A stretch of 64,000 nt of DNA from positions 1 to 64,000 of the forward strand of contig JBDWUA010000001.1 of assembly GCA_039984715.1 (NCBI GenBank). The letters are read 5' to 3'. Each line of letters begins with the position of its first letter. Position 1 is the first letter of the stretch. A model generated the notes under the pieces. It ran no database searches. It was not told the DNA's origin and was given only the letters and a program-made list of their open reading frames with translations. Made by a program: the position numbers and the translations under genes. Shown piece by piece: positions 40,890-49,697 of the stretch. Source of the DNA: JABSSA01 sp039984715. Its GTDB lineage: Bacteria; Pseudomonadota; Alphaproteobacteria; Rhodobacterales; Rhodobacteraceae.

Positions 40890-42187
40890 GTCAAAACAAC
40901 TGGAGCGCACGAGCGCCGGTCATCATTGGAATGATTGGTCTTGTCGTTTTTTTCGGCGGATTTGTGGCGTGGGGTGTCATCACCCAAATCTCGGGCGCGA
41001 TCATCGCGTCTGGCAGGATCGAAGTGGATCAAAACCGTCAGATTGTGCAGCACCCAACCGGTGGCGTGGTGTCTGACATCCGAGTTCAAGAGGGCGATGT
41101 CGTCATCGCTGGCGACGTTTTGATCGAATTGGACAAAACGCAATTGGTATCCCAGTTGTCAATCGTCGAAGGTCAATTGTATGAACTGATGGCGCGTCGC
41201 GGTCGTTTGGAAGCAGAGCGCGACGGGGATGATCTAGTTGAATTCGAAGGTGAGCTGCTTTCCGGAGCTCAACAAAATTCCGACATTGACGAATTGGTCA
41301 ATGGTCAAAACAATTTGTTCTTTGCGCGCCGCGAAAGTACCGCGCGCGAGAAAGAACAAATGGGACAACGGCGCATTCAGATCACCAATCAGATCCAAGG
41401 GATCGACGCCCAAGAGACCTCATTGGAGGAACAGTTGTCCTTGATCCAACAAGAGCTGACCAGTCAACAATCGTTGTTTGACCGTGGTCTTGCGCCGGCC
41501 GGTACTGTTTTGGCGCTACAACGCCAATCAGCATCGTTGGGCGGTCAGTTGGGTGAACTTGCCGCGTCTAAGGCGCAAGCACAGGAACGTATTACTGAGC
41601 TTGAAATTCAAGAACTGTCCCTGACCACGCAGCGCCGCGAAGAAGCGATCACAACGCTGCGCGACTTGCGTTACCGCGAACTAGAATTTGTGGAACAGCG
41701 ATCTTCGTTGATTGCAGATATCGAACGCCAATTGATCCGCGCGCCTGTGTCTGGGATCGTCTATGGCCTGCGCGTGCAGACCATGCGTTCGGTTATTCGC
41801 GGGGCCGATCCGGTTTTGTATCTTGTTCCGCAAGACCGGCCATTGGTTATCGCTGCACGTGTTGACCCAATCCACATTGACCAGATCGTGACAGGGCAGG
41901 CTGTGAACCTGCGCTTTTCAGCGCTGGACCAACGCACGACCCCAGAGCTTGAAGGTAAGGTAACATTGGTGTCTGCGGATGCGTTTGAAGACGAACAAGT
42001 GGGCGTCAGTTACTATCGCGCCGAGATTATTTTGAATCCAGGCGAAGTCGAAAAGCTGACCAATGGGCAAATCCTAATTCCAGGAATGCCGGTTGAGGCG
42101 TTCATTCGAACAGCAGATCGGTCCCCGTTGGGATATCTTATCAAACCTCTGGCTGATTACTTTAATCGCGCCTTCCGCGAGAGCTGA
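40886..42187 (+). CDS. Type I secretion membrane fusion protein (HlyD/PrtE type)
   Basis: A 433-residue periplasmic adaptor with one membrane helix near residues 12-35. It has the lipoyl half-motif GRIEVDQNRQIVQHPTGGVV then IRVQEGDVVIAGDVLIELD, a long coiled coil (about 85-275), and the second half RAPVSGIVYGLRV. The C-terminal LIPGMPVEAFIRTADRSPLGYLIKPL followed by DYFNRAFRE is the HlyD/PrtE signature. It is coupled to the ABC gene upstream. Together they form two thirds of a type I secretion system. Confidence 0.9.
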   Translation: MSQNNWSARAPVIIGMIGLVVFFGGFVAWGVITQISGAIIASGRIEVDQNRQIVQHPTGGVVSDIRVQEGDVVIAGDVLIELDKTQLVSQLSIVEGQLYELMARRGRLEAERDGDDLVEFEGELLSGAQQNSDIDELVNGQNNLFFARRESTAREKEQMGQRRIQITNQIQGIDAQETSLEEQLSLIQQELTSQQSLFDRGLAPAGTVLALQRQSASLGGQLGELAASKAQAQERITELEIQELSLTTQRREEAITTLRDLRYRELEFVEQRSSLIADIERQLIRAPVSGIVYGLRVQTMRSVIRGADPVLYLVPQDRPLVIAARVDPIHIDQIVTGQAVNLRFSALDQRTTPELEGKVTLVSADAFEDEQVGVSYYRAEIILNPGEVEKLTNGQILIPGMPVEAFIRTADRSPLGYLIKPLADYFNRAFRES

Positions 42188-42268
42188 TCAAAAAGTGCAG
42201 GTCGGCCTCTGGTCGCCTGCATGCTTTCGGTCTAGCGTGCGGGAAATCGTTTTGAAGAGGAATAGCCC

Positions 42269-42727
42269 ATGAGCATTGAAGCCCGCCTGTCAGAGCTTGG
42301 TGTCACGCTCCCTGATGCGCCTGCGCCCGCCGCGAATTATGTGCCTTTTGTTCAAACAGGCGACACCGTCTATGTGTCTGGCCAAGTGAGCATGAACGCG
42401 GATGGCCTGATCAAAGGCAAGCTTGGGGATAACATGGAAACCGACGCAGGCGCTGACGCTGCGCGCACCTGTGCAATCGGTCTGTTGGCGCAATTGAAGG
42501 CGGCATGTGGTGGCGATATCGAACGCCTTGTTCGGGTTGTGAAGCTGACCGGGTTTGTCAATTCGACAGCAGATTTCGGTGATCAGCCAAAGGTCATCAA
42601 TGGGGCGTCGGATTTCCTTGTTGATGCGCTTGGGGATCGGGGCCGTCATGCGCGGTCAGCTGTGTCCGCCGCATCGCTGCCTTTCGGGGTGGCCGTAGAG
42701 ATCGAAGGCATTTTCCAGATCAAATGA
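42269..42727 (+). CDS. RidA/YjgF-family protein
   Basis: A 152-residue member of the RidA superfamily, of the longer branch that starts SIEARLSELGVTLPDAPAPAANYVPF. The core reads VYVSGQVSMNADG, then LVRVVKLTGFVNSTADF, and closes GDRGRHARSAVSAASLPFGVAVEIEGI. The arginine of the GRHARSAV segment matches the imine-binding arginine of active RidA. It would hydrolyse reactive enamines/imines or a related compound. GAAGAGGAA precedes the ATG. It overlaps the next gene by four bases. Confidence 0.88.
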   Translation: MSIEARLSELGVTLPDAPAPAANYVPFVQTGDTVYVSGQVSMNADGLIKGKLGDNMETDAGADAARTCAIGLLAQLKAACGGDIERLVRVVKLTGFVNSTADFGDQPKVINGASDFLVDALGDRGRHARSAVSAASLPFGVAVEIEGIFQIK

Positions 42728-43491
42728 AACAGAACCTTCCTAAATCGTTCCTGAACGCGCCATTGGCACATCGCGCCTTGCACGATGTTTCTGATGGTCG
42801 GCCTGAAAACAGCCGCGCCGCGATTCAAGCTGCCATTGATCATGGCTACGGCATCGAAATTGATGTGCAGCTAAGCTCGGACAACAAGGCGATGGTCTTT
42901 CACGACTTTTCGCTGGAACGACTGGCCGAAGCGACTGGACCAGTCAGACAACGAAGCGCGTCTGATTTAGGTTCGGTGCAATTGATCGGCGGATCCGAAG
43001 GTATTCCAGCTTTGCCCGAAGTCTTGGAAATCGTTGGTGGCCGCGTGCCGTTGTTGATCGAAATAAAAGATCAAGACGGGGCCATGGGCCCGTCTGTTGG
43101 ACCGTTGGAAGACGCTGTTGCTGCTGCGTTGAATGGATATGTTGGCCCAATTGGCGTGATGTCCTTCAATCCACATTCGATTGCACATTTTGCGAAACAA
43201 GCACCGCAATGGCCGCGTGGATTGACCACCAGCGCCTTTAATCCAACAAGTTGGCCATTGCCGGAAGACACATGCACCCATCTTCGGATGATCTCTGATT
43301 ATGACCGGGTCGGTGCCACATTTATCAGTCACGAGGCCGCTGATTTGGACAGTGACCGTGTTCGTGATTTGAAGGCCGAAGGCGCAAATGTGTTGTGCTG
43401 GACGATCAAGTCAGCGGAAGAAGAGGCAAAGGCGCGGACAGTTGCCCAAAATGTGACTTTTGAGGGCTATCTTCCGTCTGTTTCCGCTTGA
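42724..43491 (+). CDS. Glycerophosphodiester phosphodiesterase family protein
   Basis: This 255-residue TIM-barrel enzyme splits glycerophosphodiesters to glycerol 3-phosphate and an alcohol. Family residues are visible: the N-terminal histidine in APLAHRALHD (HR-A in place of HRG), GYGIEIDVQLSSDNKAMVFHD (the E.D pair and second HD), and LIEIKD. GVMSFNPHSIAHFAKQAP and VLCWTIKS close the barrel. No signal peptide, so it is cytoplasmic. It starts within the RidA stop codon and precedes the GNAT gene by 31 bp. Confidence 0.88.
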   Translation: MKQNLPKSFLNAPLAHRALHDVSDGRPENSRAAIQAAIDHGYGIEIDVQLSSDNKAMVFHDFSLERLAEATGPVRQRSASDLGSVQLIGGSEGIPALPEVLEIVGGRVPLLIEIKDQDGAMGPSVGPLEDAVAAALNGYVGPIGVMSFNPHSIAHFAKQAPQWPRGLTTSAFNPTSWPLPEDTCTHLRMISDYDRVGATFISHEAADLDSDRVRDLKAEGANVLCWTIKSAEEEAKARTVAQNVTFEGYLPSVSA

Positions 43492-43522
43492 TCAACACAG
43501 TTCTGGACACAGATAATCGGAT

Positions 43523-44731
43523 GTGAGCGAGCAAAACCCAAATATGTCCCAACAAGAGGTGGAAATTCGTATCCTACCGGACCTGGATGCGATTTCGCAG
43601 GCGGATTGGGACGCGTGTGCTTGCCCGGAAGCCATTTCAGGTGGTCCGCCAATTGATCCGTTCACAACCTACCGCTTTTTAAAGGCCTTGGAAGACAGTG
43701 GATCGGTTGGACCGGGCACTGGCTGGCAGCCGCAATACCTTCAGGCCACTGTTGGCGGCGCAACGATTGCCGTGGCGCCGATGTACGCCAAAAGCCACAG
43801 CCAAGGCGAATACATCTTTGATCACAACTGGGCCCATGCTTTCGAACATGCCGGTGGGCGGTATTATCCAAAGCTGCAATTGGCAGTGCCATTTACACCG
43901 GCCACTGGGCGGCGGTTTTTGGTGCATCCGGATTTTGTTGAACTGGGGACCCAAGCGCTTATTCAAGGTGCGGTTCAATTGGCCGAAAACAACCGGATCA
44001 GTTCGTTGCACATCACGTTCTGCACGGAAGAAGAACGTGATCTGGGTGAACGCATCGGTCTTTTGGGGCGAACAACACAGCAATTTCATTGGGAAAACGC
44101 AGGGTATGAGTCGTTTGACGGGTTTCTGGAAACACTGTCCAGCCGCAAGCGAAAGAACATCCGCAAAGAACGCAAACAAGCGCAGGATTTTGGCGGAGTC
44201 ATCCGGACTTATTCAGGCAAAGATTTGCAACCCGAACACTGGGATGCCTTCTGGCAGTTTTATCAGGATACGGGTGCGCGCAAATGGGGATCACCTTACC
44301 TGACGCGCGAATTCTTCGACATTGCCCAAGACAGATTATGTGACGATATCGTTTTGGTTTTTGCGGAACGTGAGGGGCGGCCCGTTGCGGGGGCCTTGAA
44401 CTTTGTTGGACGGGAAACGTTGTTCGGGCGGTATTGGGGATGCACTGAACATCACCCATGTTTGCATTTTGAACTGTGCTATTATCAAGCCATCGACATA
44501 GCGATCGAACGAGGTTTGAACCGTGTCGAGGCGGGTGCGCAGGGCGAACACAAGCTTGCGCGTGGGTATTTGCCAACGCAAACGCATTCACTGCATTGGG
44601 TGAATGACAAAGGCTTTTCCGATGCGATTGCCAAATATCTACAGGCAGAACGCCGCGCGATTGAAGAAGAAATCGAAATCCTGACCGACTACGGTCCGTT
44701 CAAGAAAATCCAGATAGAGGAGCAGCAATGA
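43523..44731 (+). CDS. GNAT/FemAB-like protein, DUF482 family
   Basis: A GTG start gives 402 residues; an ATG at 43544 is equally possible since neither has a good ribosome site. The family is often labelled peptidoglycan biosynthesis protein. It has two GNAT-like halves: PIDPFTTYRFLKALEDSGSVG early, LSSRKRKNIRKERKQAQDFGG in the middle, and VFAEREGRPVAGALNFVGRETLFGRYWGC late. The ending VEAGAQGEHKLARGYLPTQTHSLHW is strongly conserved in this family. The acceptor is unknown. It overlaps phhB by four bases. Confidence 0.85.
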   Translation: MSEQNPNMSQQEVEIRILPDLDAISQADWDACACPEAISGGPPIDPFTTYRFLKALEDSGSVGPGTGWQPQYLQATVGGATIAVAPMYAKSHSQGEYIFDHNWAHAFEHAGGRYYPKLQLAVPFTPATGRRFLVHPDFVELGTQALIQGAVQLAENNRISSLHITFCTEEERDLGERIGLLGRTTQQFHWENAGYESFDGFLETLSSRKRKNIRKERKQAQDFGGVIRTYSGKDLQPEHWDAFWQFYQDTGARKWGSPYLTREFFDIAQDRLCDDIVLVFAEREGRPVAGALNFVGRETLFGRYWGCTEHHPCLHFELCYYQAIDIAIERGLNRVEAGAQGEHKLARGYLPTQTHSLHWVNDKGFSDAIAKYLQAERRAIEEEIEILTDYGPFKKIQIEEQQ

Positions 44732-45036
44732 CCGATAAATTGTCCATTGAGTTGCGCGAGGCTGCCTTGGGCCCCCTTTTTGATGCGGGATGGACCATGG
44801 CCGATGATCGCGACGCGCTGCAAAAAACATTCGTTTTTGATAATTTTGTGGCTGCGTTTGGATGGATGACGCAATCGGCCATTTGGGCGGAAAAATGGAA
44901 CCACCATCCTGAATGGAGCAATGTCTATAAGACGGTGAATGTCACACTGACCACCCACGACGCGGGTGGTCTGACTGATTTGGATGTGAAGCTTGCCAAA
45001 AAGATGGACAAGCTTGCCGAGGGATCAGCCCATTGA
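44728..45036 (+). CDS. phhB: Pterin-4a-carbinolamine dehydratase
   Basis: The 102-residue enzyme dehydrates 4a-hydroxytetrahydrobiopterin, recycling the pterin cofactor of aromatic amino acid hydroxylases; it may also act in molybdopterin metabolism. The active-site signature is MTQSAIWAEKWNHHPEWSNVYKTVNVTLTTHDAGGLTDLD, with the paired histidines and the later histidine. It starts inside the stop codon of the GNAT gene. Its last 12 bases overlap the end of the convergent peroxiredoxin gene. The amino acid hydroxylase is not in the window. Confidence 0.93.
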   Translation: MTDKLSIELREAALGPLFDAGWTMADDRDALQKTFVFDNFVAAFGWMTQSAIWAEKWNHHPEWSNVYKTVNVTLTTHDAGGLTDLDVKLAKKMDKLAEGSAH

Positions 45037-45516
45037 ATCCAGCAAACCTTCGCCCGCGGATGTTTCGCACGCGCTAGGAACCTCTTCTTGGTTCAGATGC
45101 GTCACTTTTCCATCCGAAACAAGCATCGCATACCGCTTTGAACGGGCCATAAGCCCGGCTGGTGGTGCGTCAAAGTTCATACCAATTGCCGTTGTAAACG
45201 CGCTTTCTGGATCAGACAGCATTGTGATGCCCGCATCTGACGCGCCTGTGGCTTCGCCCCACGCTTTCATGACAAACGGGTCGTTGACCGACACGCAAAT
45301 GATTTCGTCCACACCTTTGGCAGCAAATTGATCCTTTGTTCGGATAAAGCTGGGCACATGGGCCGAATGGCACGTGGGCGTAAAAGCACCCGGAACAGCA
45401 AACACAACCACCGTGCGTCCTGCAGTCTTGCTGGACAGCGACACTGCTTCTGGGCCTTCGGCTCCAAGTTGGATCAGTGTTGCTTCGGGAAGAGAGTCAC
45501 CAGTTGAGACAGCCAT
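45025..45516 (-). CDS. Peroxiredoxin (Prx5-like)
   Basis: The ATG at 45516 (AAGGAAC upstream) gives 163 residues. The peroxidatic cysteine lies in VPGAFTPTCHSAHVPSF at residue 49. A second cysteine near residue 150 (PSACETSAGEG) could form the resolving disulfide. CVSVNDPFVMKAWGEA and LLDSMG are typical of the Prx5/AhpE-type thiol peroxidases of proteobacteria. It reduces hydrogen peroxide and organic peroxides in the cytoplasm. The tail overlaps phhB by 12 bases, and a flavoprotein gene diverges from its promoter 80 bp away. Confidence 0.93.
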   Translation of the reverse strand: MAVSTGDSLPEATLIQLGAEGPEAVSLSSKTAGRTVVVFAVPGAFTPTCHSAHVPSFIRTKDQFAAKGVDEIICVSVNDPFVMKAWGEATGASDAGITMLSDPESAFTTAIGMNFDAPPAGLMARSKRYAMLVSDGKVTHLNQEEVPSACETSAGEGLLDSMG

Positions 45517-45595
45517 CGAAGTTCCTTTCTTTGAATTGCGTCCTGTCAGGAGTGCGATATAGGCTGGTAAGGTGCAAGGGCGAGAGGCGATGTTG

Positions 45596-46801
45596 ATGTC
45601 AAATATCATTGTAATAGGAGCAGGACAGGCCGGTGCGTCCTGTGTCGCCAAACTCAGAGGGCTTGGTTTTGATGGTTCCGTCACCTTGGTTGGTGCTGAA
45701 ACGCAACCGCCCTATCAACGTCCACCATTGTCCAAGGCGTATTTGTTAGGGGATATGGCGCTAGAACGCCTGTTTCTGCGTCCTCAAAGCTATTACGCGG
45801 ATCAGAATATTGATCTTCGTTTAGGTCAGCGGGTTTCGAATATTGATACGGGCAATCAAACCATTTCGATAGATGGTGAGACCATGCAATATGACGAATT
45901 GGTGATGACCACCGGTTCCAAACCGCATCGTTTGCCTGCATCAATTGGTGGTGACCTTGATCGCGTCTTCACGGTGCGCGATTTGCAAGATGTGGATGCG
46001 ATGGCCCCGTTGTTTCAGGACGGCGCACGCGTTTTGATCGTTGGGGGTGGTTACATCGGGTTGGAAGCCGCCGCCGTTGCCGCAAAACGCGGGTTGAACG
46101 TGACGCTTGTGGAAATGGCGGATCGCATCCTTCAGCGTGTCGCGGCCGCCGAAACTAGCACGTATTTTCGCGAACTTCACCAATCGCATGGTGTCGATGT
46201 TCGTGAGGGTGTTGGACTTTCTAAATTGACAGGCGAAGGTGTGGTTTCCGGTGCCGTTCTAAGCGATGGGTCGGAATTGGCAGTCGATTTTGTGGTGGTC
46301 GGAGTCGGGATCGCACCTGATGTGCAGTTGGCTGACGATGCAGGCATCACCTTGGACAACGGAATTCAAACCGACGAACAGGGTCGCACATCTGCACCAC
46401 ATGTGTGGGCGGCTGGCGATTGTGCCTCTTTTCCCTATCGAGGTGCGCGGATACGCTTGGAATCGGTTCCCAACGCGATTGATCAGGCTGAAACCGTTGC
46501 CGAAAACATCATGGGTGCGGGGAAAACCTATATTGCGAAACCGTGGTTCTGGTCAGACCAATACGACGTCAAATTGCAAATTGCAGGTCTGAATACAGGC
46601 TATGACCGCGTCGTCACACGACGCTCTGAAACCAGTGTTTCGTTCTGGTATTATTCCGGAGAAACGCTTTTGGCTGTGGATGCCGCAAACGATCCGCGCG
46701 GATATATGGTGGGAAAACGATTGATCGAAATGGGTAAACCTGCACCTTCGGACATTATCGCGGACGCGTCTGCGGATCTAAAGGCTTTGTTGCGCGGGTG
46801 A
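45596..46801 (+). CDS. FAD-dependent ferredoxin reductase-like oxidoreductase
   Basis: The ATG at 45596 has GAGAGG eight bases upstream; 401 residues. The FAD-binding GAGQAGASCVAKLR opens the protein. ETQPPYQRPPLSKAYLLGD is the signature of the rhodocoxin/putidaredoxin reductase group. The NAD(P)-binding GGGYIGLEAAAVAAKRG lies near residue 150, and HVWAAGDCASFPY closes the second FAD motif. It would pass electrons from NADH to a [2Fe-2S] ferredoxin for a P450 or dioxygenase. No ferredoxin gene is adjacent. The stop overlaps the rsmD start. Confidence 0.9.
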   Translation: MSNIIVIGAGQAGASCVAKLRGLGFDGSVTLVGAETQPPYQRPPLSKAYLLGDMALERLFLRPQSYYADQNIDLRLGQRVSNIDTGNQTISIDGETMQYDELVMTTGSKPHRLPASIGGDLDRVFTVRDLQDVDAMAPLFQDGARVLIVGGGYIGLEAAAVAAKRGLNVTLVEMADRILQRVAAAETSTYFRELHQSHGVDVREGVGLSKLTGEGVVSGAVLSDGSELAVDFVVVGVGIAPDVQLADDAGITLDNGIQTDEQGRTSAPHVWAAGDCASFPYRGARIRLESVPNAIDQAETVAENIMGAGKTYIAKPWFWSDQYDVKLQIAGLNTGYDRVVTRRSETSVSFWYYSGETLLAVDAANDPRGYMVGKRLIEMGKPAPSDIIADASADLKALLRG

Positions 46802-47355
46802 GGGTTATTGCCGGCGAATGGCGTGGTCGACGTTTAACACCGGTCGGCAAGGGGGACGCAGGTGCACATCTGCGCCCGACGCCAGACCGTGTACGCGAAA
46901 GCCTATTTTCCGCCCTAAGTGCGCGCAGTGCATTATCGGGTGCGCGTGTGTTGGACCTGTTTGCAGGTACAGGCGCATTGGGGTTTGAGGCGGTCAGCCG
47001 TGGTGCAGACTGCGCCGTTTTCATTGAAAACGGGCGGGTTGGGCAAAAGCTGATTGCAAGCAACATCAGCCTGTTGAATGCGCAGGACCGATGTCACTTG
47101 GCCAAAAAAGACGCGACTCGTCTGGGGCCATGTGCAGTCGATCCATTCGATCTGGTGTTTCTTGATCCACCTTACGGTCAGAACCTTGGCGCATTGGCCA
47201 TATCGTCTGCATTGGAATCCGGTTGGATCAGTACGGACAGCTTGATCGTTTGGGAAGAAGAAGCGCCAATGGCGCCGCCAGACGGTTTCAGATCAGTGGA
47301 CCAGCGCCGCTATGGCACGACGCACATCACGCTTTTGGAACCCAATCAGCCCTGA
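46798..47355 (+). CDS. rsmD: 16S rRNA (guanine966-N2)-methyltransferase RsmD
   Basis: A GTG start overlapping the preceding stop (GTGA) gives 185 residues. It begins MRVIAGEWRGRRLTPVGKGD and continues with RPTPDRVRESLFSAL, both typical of RsmD. The SAM site is VLDLFAGTGALGFEAVSRG and the catalytic motif is LVFLDPPYGQ. It methylates one guanine of 16S rRNA during small-subunit assembly. Its last ten bases overlap the end of the convergent map gene. Confidence 0.94.
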   Translation: MRVIAGEWRGRRLTPVGKGDAGAHLRPTPDRVRESLFSALSARSALSGARVLDLFAGTGALGFEAVSRGADCAVFIENGRVGQKLIASNISLLNAQDRCHLAKKDATRLGPCAVDPFDLVFLDPPYGQNLGALAISSALESGWISTDSLIVWEEEAPMAPPDGFRSVDQRRYGTTHITLLEPNQP

Positions 47356-48212
47356 GTGAATGTCGGATGGAACAGGTTTTTTTCGCTTAGCGTGAAAATC
47401 TCAAACCCGTTCGCTGTGACGCCAACGGAATGTTCGAACTGCGCCGACAGTGATTTGTCCCGCGTCACGGCAGTCCAATCATCAGCCAGCGTTTTTGTTT
47501 CGGGCCTGCCAAGATTGACCATCGGTTCAATCGTAAAGAACATGCCTTCTTCAAGAATGGCGCCGGTGCCCGGGCGGCCGTAATGCAAAACATTAGGCGG
47601 GGCATGAAACACGCGGCCCAGTCCATGGCCGCAAAAATCACGCACCACACTCATACGGTGACCTTCAACAAAAGCTTGGATTGCGTGTCCGATATCGCCG
47701 AACGTGTTGCCGGGTTTAACAGCCTCGATCCCAATCATCAGCGCGTCATGCGTGATTTGGATCAGACGTTCCGCCTTGCGAGGCAGCTTACCGGCCACAT
47801 ACATGCGCGACGTGTCACCAAACCATCCATCGACAATGACCGTTACGTCGATGTTCAGGATGTCACCATCCTTAAGTATCTTGTCACCGGGAATGCCGTG
47901 ACACACCACATGGTTTACTGAAATGCACGAGGCGTGTTTATACCCTTTGTACCCAATCGTTGCCGATGTTGCCTTTGCATCATTGACCATTTGCGTGATG
48001 ATCTCGTCGATGCGACCGGTGGTTTGGCCCGGAAAAACATGTTCCGGCATACAGTCAAGAATATGCGCGGCCAACGCGCCCGCAACTTGCATTCCAGCAA
48101 AGTCGGCTTCGTCATAGATGCGGATACCGTCCTTTGTCAGACGACCACGTGCTTCTTGTTCCACTGTCTTGTTCCCAATTTGGATCGCAAAGATATTACG
48201 CGAGCTTGTCAC
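47346..48212 (-). CDS. map: Methionine aminopeptidase, type I
   Basis: The enzyme removes the first methionine from new proteins. A GTG start gives 288 residues, slightly longer than usual; an internal start nearer the core is possible. The metal ligands are in ILNIDVTVIVDGWFGDTSRM (two aspartates), FCGHGLGRVFH (histidine), and FTIEPMVN and QFEHSVGVT (two glutamates). The active-site histidine lies in CHGIPGD. The gene lies 15 bp downstream of sfsA on the same strand, a common alphaproteobacterial arrangement. Confidence 0.95.
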   Translation of the reverse strand: MTSSRNIFAIQIGNKTVEQEARGRLTKDGIRIYDEADFAGMQVAGALAAHILDCMPEHVFPGQTTGRIDEIITQMVNDAKATSATIGYKGYKHASCISVNHVVCHGIPGDKILKDGDILNIDVTVIVDGWFGDTSRMYVAGKLPRKAERLIQITHDALMIGIEAVKPGNTFGDIGHAIQAFVEGHRMSVVRDFCGHGLGRVFHAPPNVLHYGRPGTGAILEEGMFFTIEPMVNLGRPETKTLADDWTAVTRDKSLSAQFEHSVGVTANGFEIFTLSEKNLFHPTFTQG

Positions 48213-48227
48213 TGACAGCCAGTGGGG

Positions 48228-48932
48228 TCACTCGACTTTTCGCAAAGGTTGCCCGACTTGGACGCCTTGGGGGCCTATTTCTGTTCCAAGAACCAAGGTT
48301 TCAACCCCCACCGAACGCGCGCTATCATATGCCGCAGCATAAACCGGGTCTATATCCCGAGCCAGATCAAAACGGTCCGCGTCCGTGCGTTGCACCAAAT
48401 ACAGCATGACGGCGCGATGACCTGCGCGCACCATGCGCTCTAATTCGACCAAATGTTTGGCACCCCGCGCGGTGACGCTGTCGGGAAACTCGGCAAGGCC
48501 GGCTTGGCGGGATAACGTTACGGATTTGACTTCGACATAGGCATCTGGGCGATCCTCAGTTGATAACAAGAAGTCGATGCGCGAATTTTCACCGTATTTC
48601 ACTTCGGCGCGCACGTTGTCATATTCAGCAAGAGCGGCGACTTGCCTGTTTTGAAGTGCCGAGCGCAATGCACGGTTTGGCACCGACGTATCAACCCCTG
48701 TAAAGTGGCCATTGGCATGTTCAATCAAACGCCAGCCGAATTTCAGCTTTTTCTTTGGGTCATCATTTGGTTCCAGCCAAATGCGCGTTCCCGGTTCGGC
48801 CAATCCCATCATTGAACCCGGATTGGCGCAATGTGCGGTAACTTCCCGACCATCTTCCAAACGGCAATCGGCCAGAAAGCGTTTATAACGTTTGATCAAC
48901 GTGGCGGGGACAAGTTCGGTTTGAAAGCGCAT
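48228..48932 (-). CDS. sfsA: DNA/RNA nuclease SfsA
   Basis: The ATG at 48932 gives 234 residues, the usual length. The family pattern is clear: LIKRYKRFLADCRLEDGREVTAHCANPGSM followed by GLAEPGTRIWL, then ENSRIDFLL and AYVEVKSVTL. The last two place D and ExK as in PD-(D/E)xK nucleases. It ends GPQGVQVGQPLRKVE. SfsA was named for sugar fermentation stimulation but binds and cuts nucleic acid. It diverges from the CinA-like gene, 45 bp between starts, and precedes map. Confidence 0.94.
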   Translation of the reverse strand: MRFQTELVPATLIKRYKRFLADCRLEDGREVTAHCANPGSMMGLAEPGTRIWLEPNDDPKKKLKFGWRLIEHANGHFTGVDTSVPNRALRSALQNRQVAALAEYDNVRAEVKYGENSRIDFLLSTEDRPDAYVEVKSVTLSRQAGLAEFPDSVTARGAKHLVELERMVRAGHRAVMLYLVQRTDADRFDLARDIDPVYAAAYDSARSVGVETLVLGTEIGPQGVQVGQPLRKVE

Positions 48933-48977
48933 GGTCACGGGCCTATACCGGAGCGGAACGAGGCTCAAGGAGCGGAT

Positions 48978-49697
48978 ATGGTAAATCCAACTGCAGCAAT
49001 GCTGGTGATTGGCGACGAAATTCTGTCGGGGCGAACACGGGATGCAAACATGCATTACCTTGCCGGCCAATTGACTGAACGCGGCATTGACCTGCGTGAA
49101 GTACGCGTTGTCAGCGATAATTCCGATGACATAATCGATGCGGTGCGCGCCTTGTCAGAGCGGCATGACCATGTGTTCACCAGCGGCGGCATAGGACCGA
49201 CACATGATGATATTACGGCCGACTGCATGGCGAATGCGTTTGGACAAAGCATAGACGTTCGCGCAGATGCCCGCGCACTTCTTGTTGCGCATTACGAACG
49301 CTCTGGTCTTGAACTGAACGACGCGCGATTGCGCATGGCGCGGATACCGGACAACGCAGCGCTGATTGATAATCCCGTCAGCACTGCGCCCGGGTTCACC
49401 ATCGAAAACGTGCACGTCATGGCCGGGGTGCCAAGTGTTTTTCAAGCGATGGTGGCAAGCGTTCTTCCGCAATTAACAGGTGGCGCGCCACTGTTGTCTG
49501 AAAGTGTGCGTGTTGATCGTGGTGAAGGAGACATTGCCGAACCTCTAGGGCAATTGGTCGACACGTATCCAGACTTGTCCTTTGGATCTTATCCCTTTCA
49601 GCACAACGGCAAACATGGATCGAACATCGTAATCCGTGGTGCCGATGCAACGCGTGTGTCTCAGGCGTGCGACGCGTTGAGGGCTGTATTTTCGTGA
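48978..49697 (+). CDS. CinA-like molybdopterin-binding domain protein
   Basis: AAGGAG precedes the ATG at 48978; 239 residues. This is the MoCF-biosynthesis fold of CinA's N-terminal half: AAMLVIGDEILSGRTRDANMHYLAGQL, VFTSGGIGPTHDDIT and HVMAGVPSVFQAMV. The C-terminal amide hydrolase domain of full CinA is missing, as in the short stand-alone form common in Rhodobacteraceae. Some relatives act as nicotinamide nucleotide or ADP-ribose pyrophosphatases. It overlaps the next gene (GTGA). Confidence 0.9.
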   Translation: MVNPTAAMLVIGDEILSGRTRDANMHYLAGQLTERGIDLREVRVVSDNSDDIIDAVRALSERHDHVFTSGGIGPTHDDITADCMANAFGQSIDVRADARALLVAHYERSGLELNDARLRMARIPDNAALIDNPVSTAPGFTIENVHVMAGVPSVFQAMVASVLPQLTGGAPLLSESVRVDRGEGDIAEPLGQLVDTYPDLSFGSYPFQHNGKHGSNIVIRGADATRVSQACDALRAVFS

